From: Amorphus coralli DSM 19760
Lineage (GTDB): Bacteria; Pseudomonadota; Alphaproteobacteria; Rhizobiales; Amorphaceae
NCBI RefSeq assembly: GCF_000374525.1
Contig: NZ_KB894571.1
Span: forward strand, 620,001-684,000
Direction: 5' to 3'
DNA: 64,000 nucleotides
The notes beneath the pieces are model-generated. The model did no database searches and was not told the origin of the DNA. It saw only the letters and a list, made by a program, of their open reading frames with translations. Numbering within the stretch: the stretch's first letter is position 1; each line of letters starts with the position of its first letter. Position numbers and translations under genes: made by a program. Below, one piece after another: positions 55,841 to 64,000 of this stretch.

Positions 55841-56848
55841 ATGAAAGCTGTTGCAGTTCACGAGCACGGCGGGCCGGAATTTCTGGTCTACCACACCGAC
55901 TACGAGGACCCGCAGCCGGGTCCGGGTGACGTGGTCCTGCGGGTCAAGGCCTGCTCCCTGAACTACCACGACATCTTCACCCGTCGCGGGATGCCGGGCA
56001 TCAAGCTCGCCCTTCCGGTGATCCCGGGCCTCGACGTGGCCGGCGAAATCGCCGAGGTCGGCCCCGACGTGACCGACTGGAAGGTTGGCGACCGCGTTCT
56101 GGTCGACCCGCTCAACCGTGTCGAGGGTGGTCTGCAGGGCGAGACCTACAACGGCGGCCTCGCGGAATACTGCAAGACCCGCGCGCATCAGCTCGTCCGC
56201 ATCCCGGACGGCGTGACCTTCGCCCAGGCGGCGTCGCTGCCGGTGGCATACGGCACCGCCCACCGGATGATGTTCACCAACGGCGGCGCCAAGGCCGGCG
56301 AGAAGGCCCTGATCCTCGGCGCCTCAGGCGGCGTCGGCACCGGCGCCCTGCTCCTGGCCAAGATGGTCGGCATGGAAGTGCTGGCCGCGGGTTCCTCGGA
56401 AGAGAAGCTGGCCCGCCTCAAGGAGCTCGGCGCCGACGAGGTCGTGGACTACTCCAAGGAAGAGTTCCACAAGAAGGTCTACGAGCTTTATGGCAAGCCC
56501 CATCGCCGCTCGTTCGACGGCGGCGTCGACGTGGTGGTGAACTTCACCGGCGGCGAGACCTGGGTTCCCTCCCTGCGCTCGCTGAAGCGCGGCGGCCGGC
56601 TGCTCACCTGCGGTGCTACGGCCGGCTTCGATCCGAAGACCGACCTGCGCTTCGTGTGGACCTTCGAGCTCAAGGTCTGCGGCTCCAACTCCTGGGCCCG
56701 CGAGGACCTGGAGGCCCTGCTCGGCTACATCGAGGAAGGCAAGATGGATCCGGTGATCGACCGCGAGCTGCCGCTGGACAAGTCGCAGGAAGCCCTCGGT
56801 CTCATCGAGGACCGCAAGGTGATCGGCAAGGTGATCGTCACCCCATGA
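55841..56848 (+). CDS. Zinc-binding/quinone oxidoreductase (MDR superfamily)
   Basis: The 335-residue protein is a medium-chain dehydrogenase/reductase. MKAVAVHEHGGPEFLVYHTD opens it; ACSLNYHDIFTRRG and VIPGLDVAGEIAEVGPDV form the catalytic domain. The cofactor loop is LGASGGVGTGALLLAKM. No structural-zinc cysteine cluster is seen, which fits the quinone/enoyl reductase group. It should reduce an activated double bond or quinone with NADPH. GAGGAG lies 11 bases before ATG 55841, 15 bases after marR. Its stop overlaps the ligase start as ATGA. Confidence 0.88.
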   Translation: MKAVAVHEHGGPEFLVYHTDYEDPQPGPGDVVLRVKACSLNYHDIFTRRGMPGIKLALPVIPGLDVAGEIAEVGPDVTDWKVGDRVLVDPLNRVEGGLQGETYNGGLAEYCKTRAHQLVRIPDGVTFAQAASLPVAYGTAHRMMFTNGGAKAGEKALILGASGGVGTGALLLAKMVGMEVLAAGSSEEKLARLKELGADEVVDYSKEEFHKKVYELYGKPHRRSFDGGVDVVVNFTGGETWVPSLRSLKRGGRLLTCGATAGFDPKTDLRFVWTFELKVCGSNSWAREDLEALLGYIEEGKMDPVIDRELPLDKSQEALGLIEDRKVIGKVIVTP

Positions 56849-58335
56849 TGACGAGCGCGACCCACCCCAATCTCGGACGGCTGTTTTCCCACGTTCCGCC
56901 CGACCGCCTGGCGGCGATCGACATCGCTCCCGGCTCGGGTGGGCGCGCCATCACCTACGGCGAACTGGATGCCGCGTGCGACGCCGTCGCACGTGGCCTG
57001 GCCAACGCCGGCGTCGCCGCGGGAGACCGCGTTGGCGTCCTCTGCCTCAATCGAACGGAGTTCTTCGAGATCCTGTTCGGCGCGCTGCGCCTCGGCGCCG
57101 TGCCGGTTCCGGTCAACATCAAGCTGCCGCGCGATCGCCTCGCCTCCGTGCTGGACGATGCCGGCGTGCGGGTGGTGTTCACCGAAGCCGCCTTCCGCGA
57201 AGCCGCCGACGGGCCCGGCCGGGTTCTCGTCGACATCGACACCGATCTCGCCACCTTCAAGGACGAGGGTCCGTTCGAAGCCATCGTGCCGAAACCGGAC
57301 CAGGTGTCGATGCAGCTCTACACGTCCGGGACGACGGGCGCGCCGAAGGGCGTGTTGCTGACCCATTCCGGCCAGTTGTGGGCGGCGAAGACACTCACGG
57401 AACACCGGCGCCTGCAGGCCGAAGACCGCGCGCTCCTCTCCGCGCCCTTCTTCCACAAGAACGCGATTGTCGCGATCAAGACCGGCCTGTTCATCGGATC
57501 CACCCTGCTGGTGCTGCCGAAGTTCGATATCTCCGCCACCGTCGCCGCAGTTCGCGACCATGGCGCCACCATGCTGACCGGCGTGCCCACCATGATGGCG
57601 ATGCTGCTGCAGCGCCGTGAGCTCCTGGACGGCGTCGACACGTCCGGCGTCCGGGTGATCTCCATGGGCTCAGCGCCCGCCTCCGACTCGCTGCTCGCCG
57701 ACATCGGCAAGGCGTTCCCGGCGGCCGAGGTCCACATGAACTACGGCACCACCGAGGGTGGGCCCATCATGATGGGCTGGTACGGCCCGGACGGGCAGAC
57801 TCAGCCGGCCACCAGCGTCGGCTGGCCCATTGCCGGCTGCGCCTTCAAGCTGGTGGATGGACCGAACCCGCGCGAGGGCGAACTCTGGGTGAAGAATCCA
57901 GGCGTCGCGCTCGGCTATTATGGTATGGCTGAGAAGACGGCCGAGCGCTTCATCGACGGCTGGTATCGCACCGGCGACGTCCTGCGTCACGGCGAGGACG
58001 GCTGGTTCTACTTCGTCGGACGGACGGACGACATGTTCGTGGTCGGCGGCGAAAACGTCTATCCGCAGGAAGTGGAGACACTGCTGGAGCGCCATCCCTC
58101 GGTCGCCCAGGCGACGGTCCTTCCCTTCTCCCACGAGATGAAGGGCATGGTGCCCTACGCCTTCGTCGTTGCGGCCCCCGGCGCAACGCCCTCGGAAGAC
58201 GAGCTGAAGACCTACACCATCGACAACGGCCCGGCCTACGCCCATCCCCGGCGGGTCTTCGTCGTCCCCGAAATCCCGCTCACGGGAACCAACAAGGTGG
58301 ACAAGGAGCGGCTGAAGGCTCTGGCCTCCGGCTGA
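56845..58335 (+). CDS. Acyl-CoA ligase (AMP-forming)
   Basis: The 496-residue enzyme of the ANL superfamily starts at ATG 56845. The P-loop is LYTSGTTGAPKGVLLTHSGQ, then NYGTTEGGPIM (adenine site), WYRTGDVLRHGEDGWFYFVG and GRTDDMFVVGGENVYPQEVE (hinge). The catalytic Lys is in TGTNKVDKERL near the C-terminus. It activates a carboxylic acid to its CoA thioester via an acyl-AMP. The substrate pocket does not tell benzoate-like from medium-chain acids. Coupling to the oxidoreductase and the following thioesterase suggests a catabolic route for an imported acid. Confidence 0.9.
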   Translation: MMTSATHPNLGRLFSHVPPDRLAAIDIAPGSGGRAITYGELDAACDAVARGLANAGVAAGDRVGVLCLNRTEFFEILFGALRLGAVPVPVNIKLPRDRLASVLDDAGVRVVFTEAAFREAADGPGRVLVDIDTDLATFKDEGPFEAIVPKPDQVSMQLYTSGTTGAPKGVLLTHSGQLWAAKTLTEHRRLQAEDRALLSAPFFHKNAIVAIKTGLFIGSTLLVLPKFDISATVAAVRDHGATMLTGVPTMMAMLLQRRELLDGVDTSGVRVISMGSAPASDSLLADIGKAFPAAEVHMNYGTTEGGPIMMGWYGPDGQTQPATSVGWPIAGCAFKLVDGPNPREGELWVKNPGVALGYYGMAEKTAERFIDGWYRTGDVLRHGEDGWFYFVGRTDDMFVVGGENVYPQEVETLLERHPSVAQATVLPFSHEMKGMVPYAFVVAAPGATPSEDELKTYTIDNGPAYAHPRRVFVVPEIPLTGTNKVDKERLKALASG

Positions 58336-58371
58336 TCCCGACCAACCTGAAACACAGTCAAGGAGAATTAC

Positions 58372-58794
58372 GTGGCTGACGAACGGCTCACCAAAGAGCA
58401 GCTCCAGACCCTCATCACGCGCGCGCCTTTCCACCAGTGGCTCGGCCTCGAGGTTCAGGACGTCGCCGACGACCACATCGTCGTAACGTCGCGCTGGCGC
58501 GAGGAATTCGTGGTCAACCCCGAGGGCCGCTACACCCATGGTGGCATCCTGGCCACGCTGATCGACGTGGTGGCGGACTATGCGCTGGCCGCCGCGCTCG
58601 GCAAGCCGGTTCCGACCATCGACCTGCGCGTCGACTATCACCGTGCCGCCATGCCGGGCGACCTGACGGTGACCGGCAAGATCATCCGTGCCGGCGGCCA
58701 GTTCGCCACCGTCGAGGCGACCGTCGCGGACGAGAATGGCAAGCTGCTCGCCTCCGGGCGAGGAACGTATTTCTCGGCCATCGCCAAGAAATGA
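58372..58794 (+). CDS. PaaI family hotdog-fold thioesterase
   Basis: The 140-residue protein starts at GTG 58372 behind AAGGAGAA. The hotdog motif is EGRYTHGGILATLIDVVADY at about residues 50-69, with the catalytic Asp; TIDLRVDYHRAAMPGDLTV follows. PaaI-type enzymes release CoA from dead-end aryl-CoA or acyl-CoA intermediates. It is 36 bases after the ligase gene and is probably a safety valve for that enzyme. Confidence 0.9.
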   Translation: MADERLTKEQLQTLITRAPFHQWLGLEVQDVADDHIVVTSRWREEFVVNPEGRYTHGGILATLIDVVADYALAAALGKPVPTIDLRVDYHRAAMPGDLTVTGKIIRAGGQFATVEATVADENGKLLASGRGTYFSAIAKK

Positions 58795-58876
58795 AACGAT
58801 AGGCCGGCCTGAATGGCACCGGAGGAGCGCGCGTCCCTTGCGCCGCGCGTGGTGCCGACTAGGCTTGCCAGGACTT

Positions 58877-58903
58877 GCCGCCCCCGGAGACCCCGGGGGT
58901 GGC
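58877..58903 (+). other. Strong intercistronic hairpin before the TAXI gene
   Basis: GCCGCCCCCGG (58877-58887), a 5-base loop, CCGGGGGTGGC (58893-58903): 11 paired positions with one G-T. There is no T-run, so it is unlikely to be an intrinsic terminator. It may stabilise or process the mRNA between the enzyme genes and the transporter genes. The gap 58795-59013 otherwise shows only the GAGGGGAA site at 59002-59009. Confidence 0.55.
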
Positions 58904-59013
58904 ATCGACGGAGCTACGGAACGGCGGTGCATCGGGCAGGGATCCGAAGCCGTCGGGTCGCTTCATCGACTAGCGTGACGGACGCTTTCTCCGTCAGAAC
59001 CAGAGGGGAAGAC

Positions 59014-60015
59014 ATGACCATGTCGATCATCCGAAACGGAGTTGCCGCAGCGGCACTTGCTACCGCCGTTGTCGCCGCCACCCCGAGCCAGGCTCAGGAC
59101 GCGGTCGATCTGAACATTGCGTCTTTCAGCCAGTCGTCGAGCTGGTATGCCTACGCCGTCGGCCTGGGCGAGATGCTCCGCAAGGTGCTGCCGGAAGGCT
59201 CCGTCATCGACACGCCGCCGGAGGGCGGTGGAACGGCCAATGCGCTGCTCGTCAGCCAGGGCAAGTTCAACATGGCCTTCGGCATGGCGTCGGTGACCAA
59301 GTGGGCTGAAGCCGGCGAAGTCGTCTACAAGGAGCCGATCACCAACCTGCGCTCGCTGGTGGGCGGTCTCGACCAGTATTATCTCCCGGTCACCGTTACC
59401 GGCTCGGACCAGCCGGACACCCTCGACGCCTACCTGAAGGACAACCCGAAGGTCCGCGTCGTGCTGCGCCAGAAAGGCAGCTCGGGCGGTGAAGGCGGCA
59501 TCCAGCTCCTGACCGCGTCCGGCTATTCGCCGGAGAAGATCGAGGCGGACGGCGGCTCGATCGATCGCGTGCGCTCCTTCGGCATCGTCAAGGACGCCCT
59601 GGTCAGCGGCCAGGCCGATCTCTGGATCCATACCGTGACGCGCGGCCATCCGGCCATGACCGAGGTGACGACCACCACCGACATGTCGTTCCCGCAGCCC
59701 TCCGAGGCCGCCCTCTCCGAGCTGGAAACCAAGTACGGCTGGACGCCCGTGACGATGCCGAAAGGCACCTTCGAGGGTCAGGACAATGACGTGAAGGTTC
59801 CGGGCACGACCACCATTCTGTTCGTGCGCGAGGATTTCTCCGACGACCTCGCCTACACCATCACCAAGACGATCTGCGAGAACACGGCCGATTTCCAGTC
59901 GGTGCACAAGGCACTGAGCGACTTCTCCTGTGAGGAGGCCTGGAAGCCGGCGAACAACGTGATCCCGCTGCATCCGGGCGCCGAGCGCTACTTCAAGGAA
60001 GCTGGCTTCATGTAA
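59014..60015 (+). CDS. TAXI family TRAP transporter solute-binding protein
   Basis: The 333-residue protein starts at ATG 59014 behind GAGGGGAA. Residues 1-28 are a signal peptide ending SQAQ. The mature part follows the TAXI pattern: NIASFSQSSSWYAYAVGLGE, GGGTANALLVSQGKFNMAFG and GSSGGEGGIQLLTASG. TAXI proteins bind organic acids such as glutamate, 2-oxoglutarate or other carboxylates in the periplasm and feed a fused TRAP permease, which is encoded next. The ligase upstream suggests the ligand is a carboxylate that is then activated to CoA. Confidence 0.9.
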   Translation: MTMSIIRNGVAAAALATAVVAATPSQAQDAVDLNIASFSQSSSWYAYAVGLGEMLRKVLPEGSVIDTPPEGGGTANALLVSQGKFNMAFGMASVTKWAEAGEVVYKEPITNLRSLVGGLDQYYLPVTVTGSDQPDTLDAYLKDNPKVRVVLRQKGSSGGEGGIQLLTASGYSPEKIEADGGSIDRVRSFGIVKDALVSGQADLWIHTVTRGHPAMTEVTTTTDMSFPQPSEAALSELETKYGWTPVTMPKGTFEGQDNDVKVPGTTTILFVREDFSDDLAYTITKTICENTADFQSVHKALSDFSCEEAWKPANNVIPLHPGAERYFKEAGFM

Positions 60016-60023
60016 TCGCCGCG

Positions 60024-60061
60024 CGCGGCTCCCGGTGCTCGCCGGGGGCCGCGTTTCACTT
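60024..60061 (+). terminator. Attenuator-like hairpin between binding protein and permease
   Basis: CGCGGCTCCCGG (60024-60035), loop TGCTCG, CCGGGGGCCGCG (60042-60053), then TTTCACTT. The stem has 12 pairs with one G-T. It starts 8 bases after the solute-binding protein stop. It could stop most transcripts, leaving much binding protein and little permease. The following 180 bases to 60240 hold no gene. Confidence 0.6.
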
Positions 60062-60240
60062 CGGGAGGACCGCACGGCCGCGCGCCTTGCGGACAGTGAC
60101 TGTCAAGAAGGTCGAGGCTCCGAACTCGATCCGGCATCATGTTGATCCGGCGCCAGCCGCCCCGGATCCGACCGAACCATCCCGGCCCGGACCGGCCCTC
60201 GTCAGAGGTCCGGATGATGGACCCTCGCGGAGATTAACAC

Positions 60241-62169
60241 GTGACGACTGGCTCCTCCCCCGAAGCGACTGCCGACGAGGCTCCCGCCCGCTTCGCGTTC
60301 GAACGTTGGCGCGACCTTCTCTCCCCCGCCGCCGTCGTCGCCGTGGCCTGGGCACTGTTTCAAGGCATCATCGCTTTCACGCCGTACATGGACACCCTCG
60401 TCAAGCGCGGGGCCCATCTGTCGTTCGCGCTGGCGCTCGCGCTGCTTCTCACGTCGCGGAACGGCCCGACCTGGTGGAAGCGCGGCAATGAGGCGCTCGC
60501 CCTCCTGGCGCTGACGCCGCCCCTCGTCATGTGGTGGAACCTGGAGCGCACCCTCGACCGCTTTCCCGGCATCGATCCGCTCGCGGCCGCCGACTATTTC
60601 TCCTGCTTCGTCTTCCTCGTCCTGCTGTTCGAGTGCGCGCGCCGGCTTCTGGGCCTGGGCATGACGCTGCTCGGCGCCTTCTTCGTGGTCTACTATTTCA
60701 CCGGTGACTGGTGGCCCGGGCTACTCGCGCATCGCTCCACCGACCTGTTCGGCTTCGTCGAGGTCCAGATCCTCTCCGCCGATGGCCTCCTCGGCATCCC
60801 GATCGGGGTCTCGGTGGACGTGGTCTACTACTTCATCCTGTTCGCCGCCGTATTCGAGATCTTCGGTGGCGGCCGGCTCATCATCGATCTGGCGCTCGCG
60901 ATTGCCGGCCGCACCCGTGGCGGGCCGGCCAAGACCGCCGTCATCGCCTCCGGCATGATGGGATCGGTGTCGGGCAGCGCCGTCGCCAACGTGATGAGCA
61001 CCGGCATTTTCACCATTCCGCTGATGATGCGCGTGAAATATTCGGCGCGCTTCGCTGGCGCGGTCGAAGCCGTTGCCTCCACCGGCGGACAGATCATGCC
61101 CCCGGTGATGGGCGCTGCGGCCTTCATCATGGCCGACTTCCTGCGCGTGCCTTATTCCGACATCGTTCTGGCTGCCATCCTGCCGGCCTTCTTCTACTTC
61201 TTCGCCGTGCTTCTCTGCGTTGATCTGGAGGCGCGCCGCAAGCAACTGCCGCTGATCGAGAAGGGCGACGTTCCGACCATCGGCGAGACCGTGCGTAAGC
61301 GCGGCATCATGATCATCCCGCTCGGCTGGCTGGGCTACCGCATCGTGTCCGGCCAGAACGTGACGTACGCCTCCATCGAGGCCATCGCCCTCACCGTGTT
61401 GATCGGATCGCTCAACCCGGCCACACGCAAGGGCCCGCTGGAGATCATCCAGGCCCTCGCGCGGTGTTCCGAACGGGCTCTTTCGGTTGCCCTGCCGTGC
61501 GCACTGGCCGGCGTCATCATCTCCGTGATCGCCTTCACCGGTCTGGGCACCAAGTTCACCTCGCTGGTGGTGGAACTCTCCGGCGGCTACCTCGCGCTGA
61601 TCCTGATCTTCGCCATGGTGGCGACCATCATCCTCGGCGCCGGCATGCCGACGAGCTCCGCCTACATCATGGGAGCGATTCTCATCGCGCCGGCGCTGAT
61701 CCGTCTGGGGCTCGCCCCCATGACCGCGCACTTCTTCGCCTTCTACTTCGCCATTTTGTCGATGCTCACGCCGCCGGTTGCCCTTTCGTCCTACGCGGCG
61801 GCAACCATTTCCGGCGCCTCTGCCTCCCAGACCGGCTGGACGGCCGTGAAGCTGGCGCTGCCCGGCTTCCTGATCCCCTACAGCTTCGTGCTGCACCCTG
61901 GGCTCTTGCTCATCGACAGTCCGATAGACACCCTGATCGGGATCATCTCGCTGCTGTTCGGCTTCATCGCCTTCGCCCCGGCCATCGTCGGCTGGCTGTT
62001 CCGCGACCTGCGTCCACTGGAACGCGCGGTGGCGTTCGCGCTGGGTGTGATGTCCATCGCGCCCAACCCAACCATTTCTCTGGTCTCGCTGGGGCTGATC
62101 TCTTTGTTCATCGCCTGGCTGTGGTACGGACGAAAGCAGACACCCGACATCGCGGCATCCCGATCCTGA
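60241..62169 (+). CDS. Fused TRAP transporter permease (4TM/12TM, DctQM type)
   Basis: The 642-residue protein starts at GTG 60241 with GGAG about 11 bases upstream. The first part has four membrane segments (DctQ-like), with a long periplasmic/cytosolic join; the rest has the DctM-type repeats. Signature segments are MMGSVSGSAVANVMSTGIFT, VASTGGQIMPPVMGAAAFIM and GAGMPTSSAYIMGAILIAPA. It imports an organic anion by sodium or proton gradient, using the TAXI protein encoded just upstream. A strong hairpin follows the stop. Confidence 0.92.
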   Translation: MTTGSSPEATADEAPARFAFERWRDLLSPAAVVAVAWALFQGIIAFTPYMDTLVKRGAHLSFALALALLLTSRNGPTWWKRGNEALALLALTPPLVMWWNLERTLDRFPGIDPLAAADYFSCFVFLVLLFECARRLLGLGMTLLGAFFVVYYFTGDWWPGLLAHRSTDLFGFVEVQILSADGLLGIPIGVSVDVVYYFILFAAVFEIFGGGRLIIDLALAIAGRTRGGPAKTAVIASGMMGSVSGSAVANVMSTGIFTIPLMMRVKYSARFAGAVEAVASTGGQIMPPVMGAAAFIMADFLRVPYSDIVLAAILPAFFYFFAVLLCVDLEARRKQLPLIEKGDVPTIGETVRKRGIMIIPLGWLGYRIVSGQNVTYASIEAIALTVLIGSLNPATRKGPLEIIQALARCSERALSVALPCALAGVIISVIAFTGLGTKFTSLVVELSGGYLALILIFAMVATIILGAGMPTSSAYIMGAILIAPALIRLGLAPMTAHFFAFYFAILSMLTPPVALSSYAAATISGASASQTGWTAVKLALPGFLIPYSFVLHPGLLLIDSPIDTLIGIISLLFGFIAFAPAIVGWLFRDLRPLERAVAFALGVMSIAPNPTISLVSLGLISLFIAWLWYGRKQTPDIAASRS

Positions 62170-62195
62170 CACTGAACCACCGACGATGCCCGATC

Positions 62196-62224
62196 GACGC
62201 GGCGGCGCTATAGTCCGCCGCGTC
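62196..62224 (+). other. Perfect 10-bp hairpin enclosing a -10-like TATAGT
   Basis: GACGCGGCGG (62196-62205), loop CGCTATAGT, CCGCCGCGTC (62215-62224). The loop holds TATAGT (62209-62214), which looks like a -10 box, though no -35 partner is clear. It may end the TRAP transcript and at the same time mark a promoter for the next gene. Confidence 0.5.
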
Positions 62225-62229
62225 CTTCC

Positions 62230-63489
62230 GTGTCCGCACGAGTTTCCCTCCTCATGCGCCGTTTTCCCATCGAACCGATCGTGCATCCGCTTCCCCGACT
62301 GCGCGATCTGCGCGCGGGCCTGACCGCCGAAACGCTGTCGGTCGCCGCCATCGCCATGATTCTGTCGGCGACGGGCACCTTCGCCATCCTGCTCACCATC
62401 GGCCGCGAAGCCGGTCTTTCGGCTGCCCTGATCGGGTCGCTGGCAGCGGTGATCTACAGCCTGGGCGGCATCGCGACCATCATCCTCTCGCTCGTCTACC
62501 GCCAGCCCATCACAGTCCTTTGGACCATTGCCGGCGCGACGCTTCTGCCGGCCGCACTCACCCACATGAGTTTCGCGGAGGCCATGGGCGCCTGCCTTGT
62601 CACGGCAGCGGCCCTGGTCATCCTGGGCCTGTCCGGATCCATGCAGCGGCTGACCGCCCTGATCCCCCTGCCGGTGGCACTCGGCATGCTGCTTGGGGTG
62701 TTCCTGCCGTTCGGGACCAACATGGTGAAAAGCGTTGGAGCGGAGCCGGAAATCGCCGGCCCTATGGTGGTGGCCTTCCTCGCCGTCATGGCGTGGCCGT
62801 CGATTGCCCGGCGCTGCCCGCCAATCCTCGCCGCCCTCGTTGCCGGCCTCGCCGCGGTGGCGCTGTTCGCTCCGATCGACACGAGCGCACTGCCGGGCGC
62901 GCGCCTCGCGCATCCGATCCTGGTGGCACCCGCCTTCAGCGTCGAGGCAATCCTGTCGCTGGCGCCGGCGATGCTTCTCACCGTCATCGCGATCCACAAT
63001 GCCCAGTCGTTCGGCATCCTGCGGGCCCGCGGCTTCGCTCCTCCCGTCAACGCAGCCACGACTTGGATCGGCGGCGTCAGCGCCGTGAACGCGCTGTTCG
63101 GTGGAATCCCGGCCGCCGTCGCCACCATTCACACCGCCCTGTTCTCTGCGGCGGGTCCCAAGGCGAACCGATTCGTCGCGGCGCTGCTGTTCGGCTGTTA
63201 CGCGATCCTTCTCGGCATATTCGCCCCGACCGTTGCCGACCTCGCCCTGATCCTGCCCGGGGCCCTCACCGCCACGCTGGCCGGTCTCGCACTGCTCGGT
63301 GTACTTGAGGACGCGTTCAGCCGTGTCTTTGCCGGCGGTCACCGGTTCGCCGCTCTCATCACATTTCTGGTCTCCGCATCGGGGATCGCGCCGTTCGGCC
63401 TGTCTTCGGCCTTCTGGGCGCTCTGTGCGGGGCTTACGATCGTCTGGACGATGGACCGCCCGACTCCAGACGACGGATCCGTCGTCTGA
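62230..63489 (+). CDS. BenE family (benzoate/H+ symporter-like) permease
   Basis: The protein has 419 residues if started at GTG 62230; ATG 62254 is also possible and neither has a strong ribosome-binding site. It has about twelve membrane segments, with the BenE pattern: RAGLTAETLSVAAIAMILSA, YRQPITVLWTIAGATLLPAA and GLSGSMQRLTALIPLPVALG. NAATTWIGGVSAVNALFGGI is a later conserved loop. BenE of Acinetobacter takes up benzoate. Its place after an acyl-CoA ligase locus fits uptake of an aromatic acid, but the substrate is unproven. Confidence 0.87.
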   Translation: MSARVSLLMRRFPIEPIVHPLPRLRDLRAGLTAETLSVAAIAMILSATGTFAILLTIGREAGLSAALIGSLAAVIYSLGGIATIILSLVYRQPITVLWTIAGATLLPAALTHMSFAEAMGACLVTAAALVILGLSGSMQRLTALIPLPVALGMLLGVFLPFGTNMVKSVGAEPEIAGPMVVAFLAVMAWPSIARRCPPILAALVAGLAAVALFAPIDTSALPGARLAHPILVAPAFSVEAILSLAPAMLLTVIAIHNAQSFGILRARGFAPPVNAATTWIGGVSAVNALFGGIPAAVATIHTALFSAAGPKANRFVAALLFGCYAILLGIFAPTVADLALILPGALTATLAGLALLGVLEDAFSRVFAGGHRFAALITFLVSASGIAPFGLSSAFWALCAGLTIVWTMDRPTPDDGSVV

Positions 63490-63669
63490 CACCGCAGTTC
63501 GCATTTCCAGCAACGACAGATCAGAAGCATCAGCTCCCAGCCAATTCCATAAACGGAGAACCAGCGTCCAATCGTGACCGAAGATCGTGGAAACTTTGCA
63601 AACTGCGCCTAGCCGCCTCGCCTTACATTGAGCGTCTCGAATGAAGTGACGCGACGAACGGAGGCATCC

Positions 63670-63909
63670 ATGCGCAGCTTGTTCACCGAGCATCCCGATT
63701 CGGTCGGCGAGACCTACACCGAGCACATGGGCGTGGCCTTCTCGTTCGGCACGAAGATGCTTGGAGCCGGCGTCGCCTGTCTCCTCCACGGCATCTTCCC
63801 GTTCATGTTCACGACCACGGGCAGCCGCGCCGTGACCGAGCTGCACGACCGGATGGTGGCTCATCGTCGCCGGACACCCGTTACGACGCCCCAGCCCTCG
63901 GAAGTCTGA
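63670..63909 (+). CDS. Small DUF6356-like protein
   Basis: The 79-residue protein starts at ATG 63670 behind GGAGG at 63659-63663; the longer frame from 63628 is rejected for that reason. It begins MRSLFTEHPDSVGETYTEHM and has one hydrophobic stretch, MLGAGVACLLHGIFPFMFTT, which may be a membrane segment. I recall similar short proteins as DUF6356 in alphaproteobacteria; the function is unknown. The last 15 residues are Pro/Thr rich and probably flexible. Confidence 0.78.
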   Translation: MRSLFTEHPDSVGETYTEHMGVAFSFGTKMLGAGVACLLHGIFPFMFTTTGSRAVTELHDRMVAHRRRTPVTTPQPSEV

Positions 63910-63963
63910 TCGGGCAACGCTTCACCTCCGGCCGTTCGGAGATCCATCGACGGTGCTGCGGCG

Positions 63964-63986
63964 CCGGAGCCGTTTCGCGGCTCCGG
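63964..63986 (+). terminator. Possible terminator after the DUF6356-like gene
   Basis: CCGGAGCCG (63964-63972), loop TTTCG, CGGCTCCGG (63978-63986): a perfect 9-bp stem followed by TTGCATTCGTT. The T-tract is broken, so termination strength is uncertain. It lies 54 bases after the last stop codon. Confidence 0.55.
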
Positions 63987-64000
63987 TTGCATTCGTTCGG

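Noticed and set aside
60721-63864. 1047-codon open frame on the minus strand across the TRAP and BenE genes
   Set aside because: It is antisense to two clear membrane-protein genes. Its product is Arg/Glu/His-rich low-complexity sequence typical of GC-rich shadow frames, with no domain and no ribosome-binding site.

Overview
This window is chromosomal DNA from a GC-rich alphaproteobacterium, most likely a member of the Hyphomicrobiales (Rhizobiales). The evidence is gene order: mutS divergent from maeB, the series tsaB-rimI-mur-plsC-miaB-phoH-ybeY-corC-lnt-praR-metK-trmB, and dapC-ftsK-lolA. A histidine tRNA with the alphaproteobacterial G1:U72/A73 acceptor end and two phasin genes agree. The genus cannot be named from the sequence. 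There is no phage, transposon or CRISPR; nearly everything is housekeeping sequence with small lineage-specific inserts.

Layout. 1-3.7 kb: the end of a cell-surface glycan cluster (three glycosyltransferases and a polysaccharide deacetylase). 3.7-8.0 kb: an MBL-fold hydrolase, ruvX, and a zinc-starvation operon (COG0523 GTPase, DUF1826, zinT) with a Zur-type palindrome in front of it. 8.1-12.8 kb: aidB, plsY-dprA and a short-chain dehydrogenase. 12.8-19.9 kb: tRNA-His, two phasin genes with PhaR-like sites, a 1066-residue multi-PAS PdhS-like histidine kinase, a LysE exporter divergent from an AraC regulator, and a GNAT enzyme. 19.9-27 kb: gpmA-dapB, DUF1330-mutS and the divergent maeB. 27-43 kb: a long leftward run of tRNA, ribosome, lipid and lipoprotein maintenance genes. 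It is interrupted by a GGDEF-EAL gene and by a bactofilin/P-loop ATPase pair. 43-50 kb: lolA-ftsK-dapC with a perfect CtrA-type box, then htpG and a candidate small RNA. 50-55 kb: DUF2794, an M20 amidohydrolase, and a TPP enzyme-VOC-TIGR02444 operon. 55-64 kb: a MarR regulator with paired 16-bp operators leading a quinone oxidoreductase/acyl-CoA ligase/thioesterase/TAXI-TRAP transporter locus, then a BenE-type permease and a small DUF6356-like gene.

How it fits together. Many genes are translationally coupled by 4-base overlaps (ATGA, GTGA or TTGA). The regulatory sites suggest four circuits: Zur (zinc), PhaR (polyhydroxyalkanoate granules), CtrA (cell cycle) and a local MarR circuit probably sensing the acid that the 55-63 kb genes import and activate. 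The least explained parts are the MarR/TAXI-TRAP locus (substrate unknown), the bactofilin/P-loop ATPase pair, and the structured RNA upstream of htpG.
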